From an uncultured Methylococcaceae bacterium (GTDB lineage Bacteria; Pseudomonadota; Gammaproteobacteria; Methylococcales; Methylococcaceae), in contig CAIZPP010000116.1 in assembly GCA_903934875.1 (NCBI GenBank), forward strand, positions 1-64,000: a stretch of 64,000 nucleotides of DNA, read 5' to 3'. The notes under the pieces were generated by a model, which had not been told where the DNA came from, did not search any database, and saw only the letters and a list, made by a program, of their open reading frames with translations. Below, one piece after another: positions 56,370-64,000 of this stretch (position 1 is its first letter; every line of letters starts with the position of its first letter). The translations under genes and the position numbers were made by a program.

Positions 56370-57779
56370 ATGTTTACACAGCTTATGCTCAAACATTTCA
56401 AAGCTTGGCGGGAACGTATCGAGATTCCGTTGGCACCCGTTACGATATTGTTGGGGACTAATTCGTCAGGTAAATCTTCGTTACTGCAAGCCTTGCTGCT
56501 GCTGAAACAAACCGCCTTATCCCCAGACCGCAGCATCCATTTGAATTTTGGCGGAGATGATGCGAGTGCTTATTTTAATTTCGGGGGTTTCGAGGATGTG
56601 CTAACTAAGGATGTAGTACCGCAGCAGTTTGAAATAGGGTTTAGCTTCAAACCATGGACTGGAATAGGGTTTAGTTTAAAACGCATAACAATAGCTTTAC
56701 ATAATCCATCATCTTCTTATGTTGAAGGAGTTTTTTTTGCAAACTACGGTATTGATTCCTTAGGTTCAGCCGTCATTCAAAATCTTGAAATACAGGGAAG
56801 AGAAATACAGCCCGACAAGATTATGAGAGATGGTGTAGGGCTTCATCAGTATTATACATGGAAGCCACAGTCAGGAAGTTTCCGGGCAATATGCTGTGGC
56901 GAAGGCGTATATTCAATTTTTGTCAATGATGAAACCGAGCCTCGTGGTACGGGCAATGAATATGCTCCGGAACGATCCATCGCATTACCCTCAGAGGCGA
57001 TTCAATTGCTTGCCCGTGACGGCGCATGGGCCGAAGACCTGAGCTTGGCTATTCGCCGCGAATTAACAACCATTGCTTATCTTGGCCCTTTGCGTCGAAA
57101 ACCTGAACGGGATTATGTCTGGAACAAAACCAAACCGGGTGAGTTAGGCACGGATGGCGCAGGGTTTGTCAACGCACTTTTTGATAGTGCTTTACATGGC
57201 TCCAAAAGTCGCGATCCTAATGAGATTGTAAAAGAGGTCTCCTCATGGCTGGCCCGCCTAGGCGTGGCAGAACGCTTGGAAGCACGGCAAGTAGGCCGTT
57301 CCAGTCACTACGAAATCGTCGTGCATAAAGATGGCGTGGTGGCGAATTTGCGCGATGTCGGCATCGGTATTTCGCAAGTGTTGCCGGTGCTGACGCTGGC
57401 CTTTTTCGCACCGGAAGGCTCAACCGTTTTACTGGAAGAGCCGGAAATCCATTTGCATCCGCTGGCGCAATCGGTGCTGGCCGAGCTTTTCGTCGAAGTC
57501 AGCCGCAAACGCCGGGTGCAGTTTATTGTGGAAACGCACTCAGAGCATTTGTTCAGGCGCTTGCAAACCTTGGTTGCCAAGGAGACGTTATCTTTAGAAG
57601 ATTGCCGGATGTATTTTGTGGAAAGACGTGGAGCCGATGCTGTACTCAAGAATCTGGAATTGGATAAATACGGTCGAGTCACCCAATGGCCGGATAAATT
57701 TTTCGGCGATGCGCTGGGGGAAACCTCTGAACTGGCCCGTTTGATGTTTGAACGGCAGAAGCGGGAACGTCAAGCTTGA
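56370..57779 (+). CDS. AAA family ATPase (DUF3696-like), candidate defence ATPase
   Basis: The 469-residue SMC/OLD-like ATPase has Walker A TILLGTNSSGKSSLLQAL near residue 28. The family signature region is GIGISQVLPVLTLAFF, Walker B is STVLLEEPEIHLHPLAQSVL, and VETHSEHLFRRLQ is the H-loop-like motif. These are typical of AAA_15/AAA_21 DUF3696 proteins. I start at ATG 56370; an upstream frame from 56325 is less likely. Its stop overlaps the start of the PIN-domain gene, which suggests a two-protein system such as those used against phages. The function is not proven. Confidence 0.85.
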   Translation: MFTQLMLKHFKAWRERIEIPLAPVTILLGTNSSGKSSLLQALLLLKQTALSPDRSIHLNFGGDDASAYFNFGGFEDVLTKDVVPQQFEIGFSFKPWTGIGFSLKRITIALHNPSSSYVEGVFFANYGIDSLGSAVIQNLEIQGREIQPDKIMRDGVGLHQYYTWKPQSGSFRAICCGEGVYSIFVNDETEPRGTGNEYAPERSIALPSEAIQLLARDGAWAEDLSLAIRRELTTIAYLGPLRRKPERDYVWNKTKPGELGTDGAGFVNALFDSALHGSKSRDPNEIVKEVSSWLARLGVAERLEARQVGRSSHYEIVVHKDGVVANLRDVGIGISQVLPVLTLAFFAPEGSTVLLEEPEIHLHPLAQSVLAELFVEVSRKRRVQFIVETHSEHLFRRLQTLVAKETLSLEDCRMYFVERRGADAVLKNLELDKYGRVTQWPDKFFGDALGETSELARLMFERQKRERQA

Positions 57780-58303
57780 AATCCCGTTATGTGGTGGATA
57801 CCAATGTGCTGATCGCTGCCAGCGCGGCGGATGCGGATTCGACGGTGGCTCACGACGCGACACCCGATGACCCCGAGTTGCGGATGCAAGTACGGGAATG
57901 GCTTGTCACATTCAAAAGTTCACCGTCCCATTTGGTGCTTGATTTTCAAAAGGCAATCGAAGATGAATATGCCAAAAAGCTTGGATTTAACGATTACGGG
58001 CGTGAAATTCTACAGCATAAATATGACACTTGTGCCGTCGATTTGGTGGATATCCTATTTGACGATGACGGCCATGCTTATCTGGATGAATCCTTGGCCC
58101 GGCTTGTTCACGACAGATCGGATCGTAAGCTGGTGGCCGCGGCCTTGGTCGCAATAGACGAATACGGCGTCTGTCTAATTGCCAATGCGGGCGACACCGA
58201 TTGGTATGACTGGGAAACAGGTTTGCGGGGAATCGGCGTGGAAGTCGAACAAATCATTCCCGAATGGTCGAGACAAAAATGGCTGGAGAAGTCAAGTCGC
58301 TGA
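57776..58303 (+). CDS. PIN-domain-like nuclease, partner of the AAA ATPase
   Basis: The 175 residues start RYVVDTNVLIAAS, the PIN-domain signature with its first Asp. Later acidic residues are in FQKAIEDEYAKKL, VHDRSDRKLVAAALVA and NAGDTDWYDWE, so the four-acid metal site is complete. The likely start is TTG 57776, overlapping the ATPase stop by 4 bp. Toxins of VapC type are smaller and have a different neighbour, so an ATPase-controlled RNase/DNase is the better reading. Confidence 0.75.
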   Translation: MKSRYVVDTNVLIAASAADADSTVAHDATPDDPELRMQVREWLVTFKSSPSHLVLDFQKAIEDEYAKKLGFNDYGREILQHKYDTCAVDLVDILFDDDGHAYLDESLARLVHDRSDRKLVAAALVAIDEYGVCLIANAGDTDWYDWETGLRGIGVEVEQIIPEWSRQKWLEKSSR

Positions 58304-58337
58304 TGGGAAGCATCATGGAGGCACTGGCGATGATTAA

Positions 58338-58425
58338 TTAATTGATGTTACGCATGTGCTAGATGTTAGTCGGAATAAGCCCGTCCCAGCGGGCATTTCC
58401 GGCCTATGGTGCGCAACATCAAACG
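58338..58425. repeat. small element with TGATGTTACGCA-type ends
   Basis: TGATGTTACGCATG at the left and GGTGCGCAACATCA at the right are inverted, with a GCCCGTCCCAGCGGGC hairpin inside. The ends resemble those of family C, but the interior differs. It follows the PIN gene. Confidence 0.55.
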
Positions 58426-58545
58426 AAACCACGAGACTGTCCGTAATTTCGCAAGCTTCATGCGGGCTGCTGCCAAAAGAATGGCTGGGAGGGGGATAGT
58501 GTGCGACCCGTTTAGCGCTTGCGCAATAGTGAATATTACCCATTG

Positions 58546-58566
58546 TTTGATGTTGAAGGCGCTGTA
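58546..58566 (+). repeat. solo end of family A element
   Basis: GATGTTGAAGGCGCTGTA matches the right terminus of family A with two changes. It lies immediately before the start of the TPR-protein gene and may include part of its ribosome-binding region. Confidence 0.55.
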
Positions 58567-58570
58567 GTTG

Positions 58571-59215
58571 ATGAAACGAAAAAAACAGAAACCCGGCAAT
58601 AAACAGTCGCTCGCCAAATTCAAGAAGGGCAGCGAAACCTATCGTCTTGTGGCATATGAAGTAACTTACGAAGCAATGAAAATACTGGGTTTGCCAGAAC
58701 TCGTTGAGGAACGTTTGCCGGTTCTTCGTGAAATGGTCAAAAGCAACCCAAAACAAGCCATTCAAGAACTTCTTGTTCTAAAGCAAAACTATCCCGATGC
58801 CCCTGTTTTGTATAATTATTTATGTATGGCCTACGAATATTTAGGCAACTATGAGGCTGCTCGGGAGACAATTATTGAGAATTATCAAAAAACCCCGGAT
58901 TATCTGTTCGCCAAGATCAACTATGCCCAAATGTGCCTAATGGAAGGAAATAGCGACAAAATCCCCGAAATCTTCGACGGCAATTTTGACTTGTCGCTGC
59001 TATACCCACATCGGACTCGTTTCCATGTGTCAGAATTTACTGGTTTCACGGGAGTCATGTGCGCTTATTTTGCGTCCATAGGCAAGCAGGATACGGCGCA
59101 AATGCTGTATAAATCTCTGCTTAAAGTGGCACCGGATGAGCGTATCACTCGTTTTGCGGCGGGTTTTTTGTATCCTACGTTCACGGACAAGCTTAAACAA
59201 TTGCTTTGGCGATGA
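58571..59215 (+). CDS. TPR-repeat protein
   Basis: The 214-residue soluble protein has a basic N-terminus (MKRKKQKPGNKQSLAKF) and helical repeats of the TPR type: NPKQAIQELLVLKQNYPDAP, VLYNYLCMAYEYLGNYEAAR and PDYLFAKINYAQMCLMEGN. It ends with KQDTAQMLYKSLLKVAPDER. There is no signal peptide. Related bacterial proteins have no known role; it probably mediates protein contacts. It lies next to the AAA/PIN pair but is separated by repeats. Confidence 0.75.
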   Translation: MKRKKQKPGNKQSLAKFKKGSETYRLVAYEVTYEAMKILGLPELVEERLPVLREMVKSNPKQAIQELLVLKQNYPDAPVLYNYLCMAYEYLGNYEAARETIIENYQKTPDYLFAKINYAQMCLMEGNSDKIPEIFDGNFDLSLLYPHRTRFHVSEFTGFTGVMCAYFASIGKQDTAQMLYKSLLKVAPDERITRFAAGFLYPTFTDKLKQLLWR

Positions 59216-59224
59216 AGGTAAAAC

Positions 59225-59390
59225 AGGTCGTAGCCCGGATGGAGCCGTTTACGGCGCAATCCGGGATAGCGGCACTTTGGCGATGAACAGCAATTCTCAG
59301 TTTGGCTCAAAGCTCCGTCATTTCGGCAGGGATGCCGAAATCCAGGCCAAGGACGGTAACAAGCCAACGGATTTAAGCCTATCATAATCA
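59225..59390 (+). repeat. repeat block after the TPR gene, including the 90-bp repeat (copy 2)
   Basis: 59228-59262 (GTAGCCCGGATGGAGCCG..CAATCCGGGA) is shared with 41780-41820. 59283-59372 matches the reverse complement of 24938-25028 over about 88 bp. The block carries no independent gene. Confidence 0.65.
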
Positions 59391-59444
59391 ACCAGTTTGC
59401 CATCCATAGACTCAACTCAGGAAAATTGTTCCCGGCCATATCCT

Positions 59445-59880
59445 TTACCAGATGTTGAACAGGCGTTCGCCGAGTTGGTAGCCCGACGAGGTGGTGGTGG
59501 ACAAGGCGGTTTTTTCAATCACGCCGTTTTTCTGCAAGCGGTCCAATTGCCCGGCTATCGCGCCGGTTTCCAGCCCGGTGATTTCTTTGATGCGGGCGAT
59601 TGCCACCGGGTTCCAGTTCAAGGCCACTGCGTCCAGCACGACACGGGCTTGCGGGGCGAGGTCTTCCACCCGCGCCTTGTATAGCACCGACACTTGGTCG
59701 AGCAGGCGTTCCAAGTCGCTCATCACATCCTCTTCCGGGTCGAGTTCCAGCAGCAAGCCTGGCAACTTGATGCATCAACTCGGTTTTGCCTACCCGCCTA
59801 GCCGCCAACATCAACACGTTTTTGTCGCGTTTGAAATGCTTAAATAATTGCTCGGTTTCTTGTTCGCGGTCAAAAAACAT
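59445..59880 (-). pseudogene. ATPase-like gene remnant with internal deletion/frameshift
   Basis: The first part (59880 to about 59760) reads MFFDREQETEQLFKHF and LAARRVGKTELMHQVARL, the start and Walker A of an archaeal-type ATPase (ATPase_2). The second part, in another frame (about 59765 to 59445), reads DLERLLDQVSVLYKARVEDL and then a winged-helix region GLETGAIAGQLDRLQKNGVI, which is the C-terminal end of the same kind of protein. The whole central ATPase (about 200 residues) is missing, so this is a decayed gene. Confidence 0.75.
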
Positions 59881-59982
59881 CGCGTGCCTCGCTGCTTGCC
59901 AAGAAATCTTATGAACTGTCTAAATACAATATTGTATATATACAGTTTTGTAAAGTTCGTATGAAAGCCGTACGACTTACAT

Positions 59983-60124
59983 AACCGATGTTACGCAACC
60001 GTGTAGCTGTAGCCCGGATGTTGTGGAGTGCGGCGACTCGTCGCCGCCTTTTGCGTCCAGGGGCGACGAGTCGCCGCACTCCACAAGTTGCCATCTTCTA
60101 GCGATGACTACGTAACATCAGTAA
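59983..60124 (-). repeat. MITE-like element, family C, inverted copy
   Basis: The ends AACCGATGTTACGCA and TACGTAACATCAGTAA enclose GTGGAGTGCGGCGACTCGTC and its inverted partner. It is the reverse complement of the elements at 49297-49440 and 52679-52820. Confidence 0.75.
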
Positions 60125-60525
60125 CTAAAAATGGATATCCAAACAACCTTTGGTTGAAAAAAATATCTAGCAACAACCAGAAGCCTTATCAAGCAACCGA
60201 TTGATGTTGAAAACGCTGTATATCACACACACCTAGGCCATTTGACACACCCATAAAGTAGACGGTGCATTGCTGAAACGGACAGCGAGGGGTGCTATTG
60301 AAAGTGATGCAGACGAATCCTCCGGGTGGTCGTTGAATTTACACCGGGAGTGCAAGGCCTGCCTTGCCTTTCGATGCCCTCGCAAGGCAGGCCATGCACT
60401 TCCGAACACTTTTAATCGTACCCGGCATTGTGCGACTAATCATGGGTCTTGTTTAAATTGGCGCAAAACTTGTATATATATCTGATTTCACTCTCCAGCC
60501 CAACCCATACACGTTTTTTGACGCT
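60125..60525. repeat. gene-free stretch upstream of the PepSY gene
   Basis: 60187-60219 (GATTGATGTTGAAAACGCTGTA at its end, split here as GATTGATGTTG and AAAACGCTGTA) is a family A end. 60343-60402 is the palindrome GGGAGTGCAAGGCCTGCCTT with its inverted partner AAGGCAGGCCATGCACTTCC. The remainder has no gene; a promoter for 60526 is expected close to 60470-60500 but is not clear. Confidence 0.55.
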
Positions 60526-61917
60526 ATGAAAACAACAACCCCACACTTCAAAAATGCCGCGAAGAAGCAGCGTAGCCTGTCCTACAATGCCGTTTGGCGC
60601 TGGCACTTTTACGCCGGGTTATTTTGTATCCCGTTTGCCATCTGGCTTTCCATCACTGGAGCGATTTATTTATTCAAACCGCAAATTGAAACATGGCTGG
60701 ACAGCACCTACGACAGCCTAGTCATCACCGGGCAACGGGCAACGCCGAAAGCCCAAGTGGCGGCGGCTTTGGCAGCCGTTCCCGGCTCGGTGTTAAATGC
60801 CTATGAGATGCCACTCACACAGAATTCAGCAGTCCGCATATTGGTAGGCAAGGACAAAGAATTGACGCGGGTTTATGTCCACCCGCAAACCTTGGAAATA
60901 TTGAAGGTGGCCGAGGAAGACGGGCGGTTAATGAGAGTCGTGTTCCGTCTGCACGGCGAGTTGCTGCTAGGTGATAAGGGTTCCATGCTGGTGGAATTGG
61001 CTGCATCATGGCTGATTGTGCTCATCATCACAGGGCTTTACCTATGGTGGCCGCGCAACTCATCTGGTCTGGCGGGTATAGCCTATCCCCGGCTGACCCG
61101 TGGTGGCCGGACCTTCTGGCGCGACATCCATTCTGTCACTGGCTTATGGGTGTCTTTTTTTGTGTTGTTTCTGCTGATCAGTGGTTTGCCTTGGGCGAAA
61201 TCTTGGGGTGGCATGTTGAAACAATTGCGCCAAAGCGGGCAGACCACGATAGTGAAGCAGGATTGGACAACCGGGCGTTCCTCGGAACTTTCCGAGCGGC
61301 TAGCCAATAACACGCCAGCGGGCGGTGGTGCTGGGCACGGCGGACATGAGGGGCATAACATGGCGGGCGCTGTCCCGTTCGACATTACTATACTGGACCG
61401 GCTAGTCGAAACCGTGGCGGCGCAAAATCTGGCTCCGCCGACTCTAATCTCTCCGCCAAACAAGGCCAACGCATCCTGGTCTGCGCGTTCGGACAGCCAG
61501 AACCGAACCTTGCGTGCCAGCCTTAAATTCGATGCGGCAACTGGAGGCATCATTGAGCGCAAAGACTTTGCACAGCGCCCCTTGCTTGATCGCATCATCG
61601 GCACCGGGGTCGCCGCGCACGAGGGCCAGTTGTTCGGATGGTTCAATCAGGCACTAGGCTTGTTTACGGCACTTGGCGTGCTCGTGGTTGCGGTCAGTTC
61701 GGTGGTCCTGTGGTGGGGGAGGCGGCCGGTCGGTACGCTGGGCGCACCGGTGACACCCAATCGTCCGCCCCTGCCGATTTATCTAGGCGTGATTGTCATT
61801 GTGCTGGGAACGCTGCTGCCGTTTCTAGGGCTTTCGCTAATCGCCATCTTGATTATTGAGTTTATCGCATTGCGCAGACTTGCACCGGTACGGAGTTTTC
61901 TGGGGATTGGGCAGTAG
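60526..61917 (+). CDS. PepSY-associated TM-helix membrane protein
   Basis: The 463-residue inner-membrane protein has four or more membrane helices: FYAGLFCIPFAIWLSITGAI, LAASWLIVLIITGLYLWWP (with the WWP end typical of the family), TGLWVSFFVLFLLISGLPWA and a C-terminal pair. PepSY-like periplasmic loops lie between them. A His-rich loop (GAGHGGHEGHNM, about residue 268) may bind metal. Such proteins accompany TonB-dependent receptors and are thought to act in reduction or uptake of iron chelates. Here it converges with such a receptor. Confidence 0.9.
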   Translation: MKTTTPHFKNAAKKQRSLSYNAVWRWHFYAGLFCIPFAIWLSITGAIYLFKPQIETWLDSTYDSLVITGQRATPKAQVAAALAAVPGSVLNAYEMPLTQNSAVRILVGKDKELTRVYVHPQTLEILKVAEEDGRLMRVVFRLHGELLLGDKGSMLVELAASWLIVLIITGLYLWWPRNSSGLAGIAYPRLTRGGRTFWRDIHSVTGLWVSFFVLFLLISGLPWAKSWGGMLKQLRQSGQTTIVKQDWTTGRSSELSERLANNTPAGGGAGHGGHEGHNMAGAVPFDITILDRLVETVAAQNLAPPTLISPPNKANASWSARSDSQNRTLRASLKFDAATGGIIERKDFAQRPLLDRIIGTGVAAHEGQLFGWFNQALGLFTALGVLVVAVSSVVLWWGRRPVGTLGAPVTPNRPPLPIYLGVIVIVLGTLLPFLGLSLIAILIIEFIALRRLAPVRSFLGIGQ

Positions 61918-61918
61918 A

Positions 61919-62083
61919 GTGATTTCTAATAATGAATCCACTAAAACCGAAATGAGTTGTCCACGAAAATCATGAACAATTCCTCCACAAATCACCTTGC
62001 CAAGCTGGTGCTTGGCGTTCCCTCTGGGAGCGCCAAGCACCAGCTTGGCCTTTGTATGGGATGTTCTTTATTGGATACTAACT
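61919..62083 (+). repeat. MITE-like element, family B, second full copy
   Basis: It matches 2103-2268 along its length, including AATGAATCCACTAAAACCGA, TTGTCCACGAAAATCATGAA and the CCAAGCTGGTGCTTGGCG hairpin. It begins one base after the PepSY-gene stop codon (TAG). At 62085-62132 the tail of the 12262-type element (CTCCTGCCATCC..CTCACCTACTT) follows. Confidence 0.8.
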
Positions 62084-62153
62084 AACCTCCTGCCATCCAA
62101 AAAAGTTAAAAAATATATCCTCACCTACTTAACCCACCTACAAAATACTCGAA

Positions 62154-64000
62154 TCAGAAGTTATAACCAACCTGGAGGAAATACGAACGCAAAGGTAGGG
62201 GATGGTTGTAAAACCCTTGGAAGTTGTTGACGTTGTTTATGCCCATCGAAACATGGCCTTTTTCAAGAAACCGGTAGGTTGCCTTCAAGTCCACATAAAC
62301 CGAACGGCTAAACTCCGAGTAGGATGCAATCTGTTGGTCCCGGTTGTCCAACTGGCTGTACATCTTGCTCTGGTAGCGGGTGCCCACAGTGAAATCCCAG
62401 TCGCGTTCGTAGTGATAAGTCAGTAACAGATTGGCGCGGTAGTGCGGCATCAGCGGGAAATCCTTGCCCACATACAGCGGATTGTTCGGATTGGAAATGA
62501 TTTTCGCATTCAACATCGTGGTATCCACTTTCATGTCAAAATCAGAACCGAACATCCGGTCTTGGTTGAAGGTCAAATCCAAACCATTGGTTTCCTCTTC
62601 GCCGATGGACGCATAGGTATTGCTCAACACCGTCGAAGTCGGTGTGGCGTAAAACAATTGGCTGTAGATTGCATTACGGATATTCTCATGGAATAGATTC
62701 AAGCGCACATAGCCATTGGTAAAGTCATATTCCAGCAACAGGTTATGGTGCAGACCGTTTTCCGGGCGCAAATTGGGGTTAGCGATGTTCTGGCTACCGT
62801 TCAGGCTAATCGAACTTGCAAACAGTTCCTCGGCAATCGGGAAACGATAGGCTTGGGCAAAGGAGTAGCGGAATTTCCAATGGTCCGGCTCAAACCCCAG
62901 CGAGAACTTGGGCGAAAACGCCGACTTTTGCCGGTCTGGCGGCGGGGCTGATTGGGGGATGGCACCACTTCCGGTAAGTGCCGTCGGGCCTTTGTAAGAA
63001 ACACCGCTAAAGGAATTCCAACGCTCCAGGCGCGTGCCTAACGTCGTATCCCAATCCTGCACGAAACGCCAAGTCAATTGCCCGAACAAAGCCGAGGTAT
63101 CGGTGGACCCGGCGCTCTGCACGGCCACACTGTTTTCAGTCGAGTTAAAAACATTGGTGGAATTGTACTGGGTCAAGCCCAAATGCGCATGTTGAAATTG
63201 AAACCCCGTGGCAAACGACAAATCCTTGTTGTTGAAAAATTCTTGGTTGTCGAACTTGGTGGAGAAGGTCGTCCAGCCGGTATTGTCATAGCGGCTAATC
63301 AAGCCACCCGGTGTATGGTTGGCATTCTTAATGAAGTTCGGATCGTTGGGATTGAGGGCCGAGGCAATCGTGACATCCTTCATGACGATAAAATAAGAGG
63401 CATTGGTGTCGTTGTTCCAATGATCGCTGATGCGGCCCTTGAGTCCCACGCCCATATTCAATGTCTGTCTGACTTGGTTAGATGTGCCGAGGTTGCAGGG
63501 GGACGGTGCGATTGCAAAGCCATTGTAGTTATACGTTGTCGTGCCGGCGGTCGCGCTGCAACTGCTGCTGAAGTTAGGATTGTAGTTCGATGTGCCAAAA
63601 ATGGTTTGCCCTTGGGGGTTGGCCAGATAGCTTTGGCCAGTATTATTAACATTGAGGTTTTCGAAGGCTAATAGGAAATTGGTTTTGAGATCGGGGTTGA
63701 TGTCGTAATTTCCCTTCCATTTGAACAAATCATCAATGGAGTTGCCATAGCCATTATCGCCGTAAGAAAGCCGCGGCAGCCCGGATCGTGCGCCAAGATT
63801 GGCCAGCGTACCCACCGATTTTGGGTCCAGTTCATAATAGGCACCATAGATGGGATTCTTTAGCGCGGAACCAGTGGCCCGCAACAATGGACCTCCTGCC
63901 ACGCCTGAGGTATTCATATAATTGTACGTAGTCATCGGCTGGCCTTCGTTCTCGAGATGGTTGTACGAGAAATAGGTGCTGAAATCGCCGAACTTGTCGC
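62154..64000 (-). CDS. TonB-dependent outer-membrane receptor, 5' part missing
   Basis: About 615 codons of the C-terminal beta-barrel are present; the frame stays open past 63935 to the window edge (DKFGDFSTYFSYNHLENEGQ precedes the internal Met). Barrel features include SYGDNGYGNSIDDLFKWKG, FRYSFAQAYRFPIAEELF, NLRPENGLHHNLLLEYDF and the C-terminal PLRSYFLQVGYNF with terminal Phe. The plug and TonB box lie outside. Convergent with the PepSY gene, it is probably a siderophore or metal-chelate receptor; the ligand is unknown. Confidence 0.93.
   Translation of the reverse strand, partial: DKFGDFSTYFSYNHLENEGQPMTTYNYMNTSGVAGGPLLRATGSALKNPIYGAYYELDPKSVGTLANLGARSGLPRLSYGDNGYGNSIDDLFKWKGNYDINPDLKTNFLLAFENLNVNNTGQSYLANPQGQTIFGTSNYNPNFSSSCSATAGTTTYNYNGFAIAPSPCNLGTSNQVRQTLNMGVGLKGRISDHWNNDTNASYFIVMKDVTIASALNPNDPNFIKNANHTPGGLISRYDNTGWTTFSTKFDNQEFFNNKDLSFATGFQFQHAHLGLTQYNSTNVFNSTENSVAVQSAGSTDTSALFGQLTWRFVQDWDTTLGTRLERWNSFSGVSYKGPTALTGSGAIPQSAPPPDRQKSAFSPKFSLGFEPDHWKFRYSFAQAYRFPIAEELFASSISLNGSQNIANPNLRPENGLHHNLLLEYDFTNGYVRLNLFHENIRNAIYSQLFYATPTSTVLSNTYASIGEEETNGLDLTFNQDRMFGSDFDMKVDTTMLNAKIISNPNNPLYVGKDFPLMPHYRANLLLTYHYERDWDFTVGTRYQSKMYSQLDNRDQQIASYSEFSRSVYVDLKATYRFLEKGHVSMGINNVNNFQGFYNHPLPLRSYFLQVGYNF

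Noticed and set aside
57776-58303. A VapBC toxin-antitoxin pair
   Set aside because: The PIN protein is larger than VapC and is coupled to an ATPase, and no small antitoxin gene lies upstream.

Overview
The window is chromosomal DNA of a gammaproteobacterium. The strongest sign is the block trigger factor - clpP - clpX - lon - HU - PpiD (15334-23859, all on the minus strand), which has the same order as in Escherichia coli and is joined by three tRNA genes. The first 67 bases are the 5' end of a 16S rRNA gene on the minus strand, with a near-consensus promoter behind it. Cytochrome c maturation genes, a K+-independent type H+-pyrophosphatase and an extreme load of small dispersed repeats would fit a methanotroph-type lineage (Methylococcales), but that is only a guess from gene style.

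Layout. 1-500: 16S rRNA 5' end and rrn promoter. 500-7666: guaB and guaA, pushed apart by about 4 kb of accessory genes (orphan HicB, aspartic protease, WD40 protein, Uma2-type nuclease) and repeats. 7700-15300: tadA, two PpiC-type lipoproteins, bolA, yciI, yciB, small conserved proteins, DhaL, a Sel1 protein and a photolyase. 15334-24080: protein quality-control block and tRNAs. 24500-27400: accessory genes (broken SUMF1 protein, Rpn nuclease, class II aldolase, cupin). 27687-33045: mfd, dapB and tsaB. 33293-38850: an azole-type RiPP (YcaO) operon with a divergent LytS/LytTR two-component system. 38872-47972: an oligopeptide ABC ATPase and the riboflavin genes ribB, ribE and ribD plus glyA, with a restriction-modification pair inserted between ribE and ribD. 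48169-53660: radical SAM enzyme, ccmDEF and rph. 54115-59880: hppA, an AAA ATPase/PIN nuclease pair, a TPR protein and an ATPase pseudogene. 60526-64000: a PepSY membrane protein facing a TonB-dependent receptor that runs off the window.

Most attractive system: 33293-36538 encodes a YcaO cyclodehydratase-like protein, a tetracysteine partner, a SagB-like dehydrogenase and, as first gene, a 307-residue membrane-anchored protein whose last nine residues are SCGCSSSCG. I infer that this large protein, not a small peptide, may be the substrate whose Cys/Ser tail is turned into azoles. The LytS/LytTR pair next door is a plausible regulator.

The second theme is repeats. At least six families of 120-200 bp non-coding, MITE-like elements sit between almost all accessory genes, often exactly at start or stop codons. 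One copy of the CACTGCC-ended family lies at the stop codon of the RiPP operon and keeps an 11-bp target duplication. Another copy is nested inside an older palindromic element. A separate palindromic repeat is inserted in frame inside tsaB.
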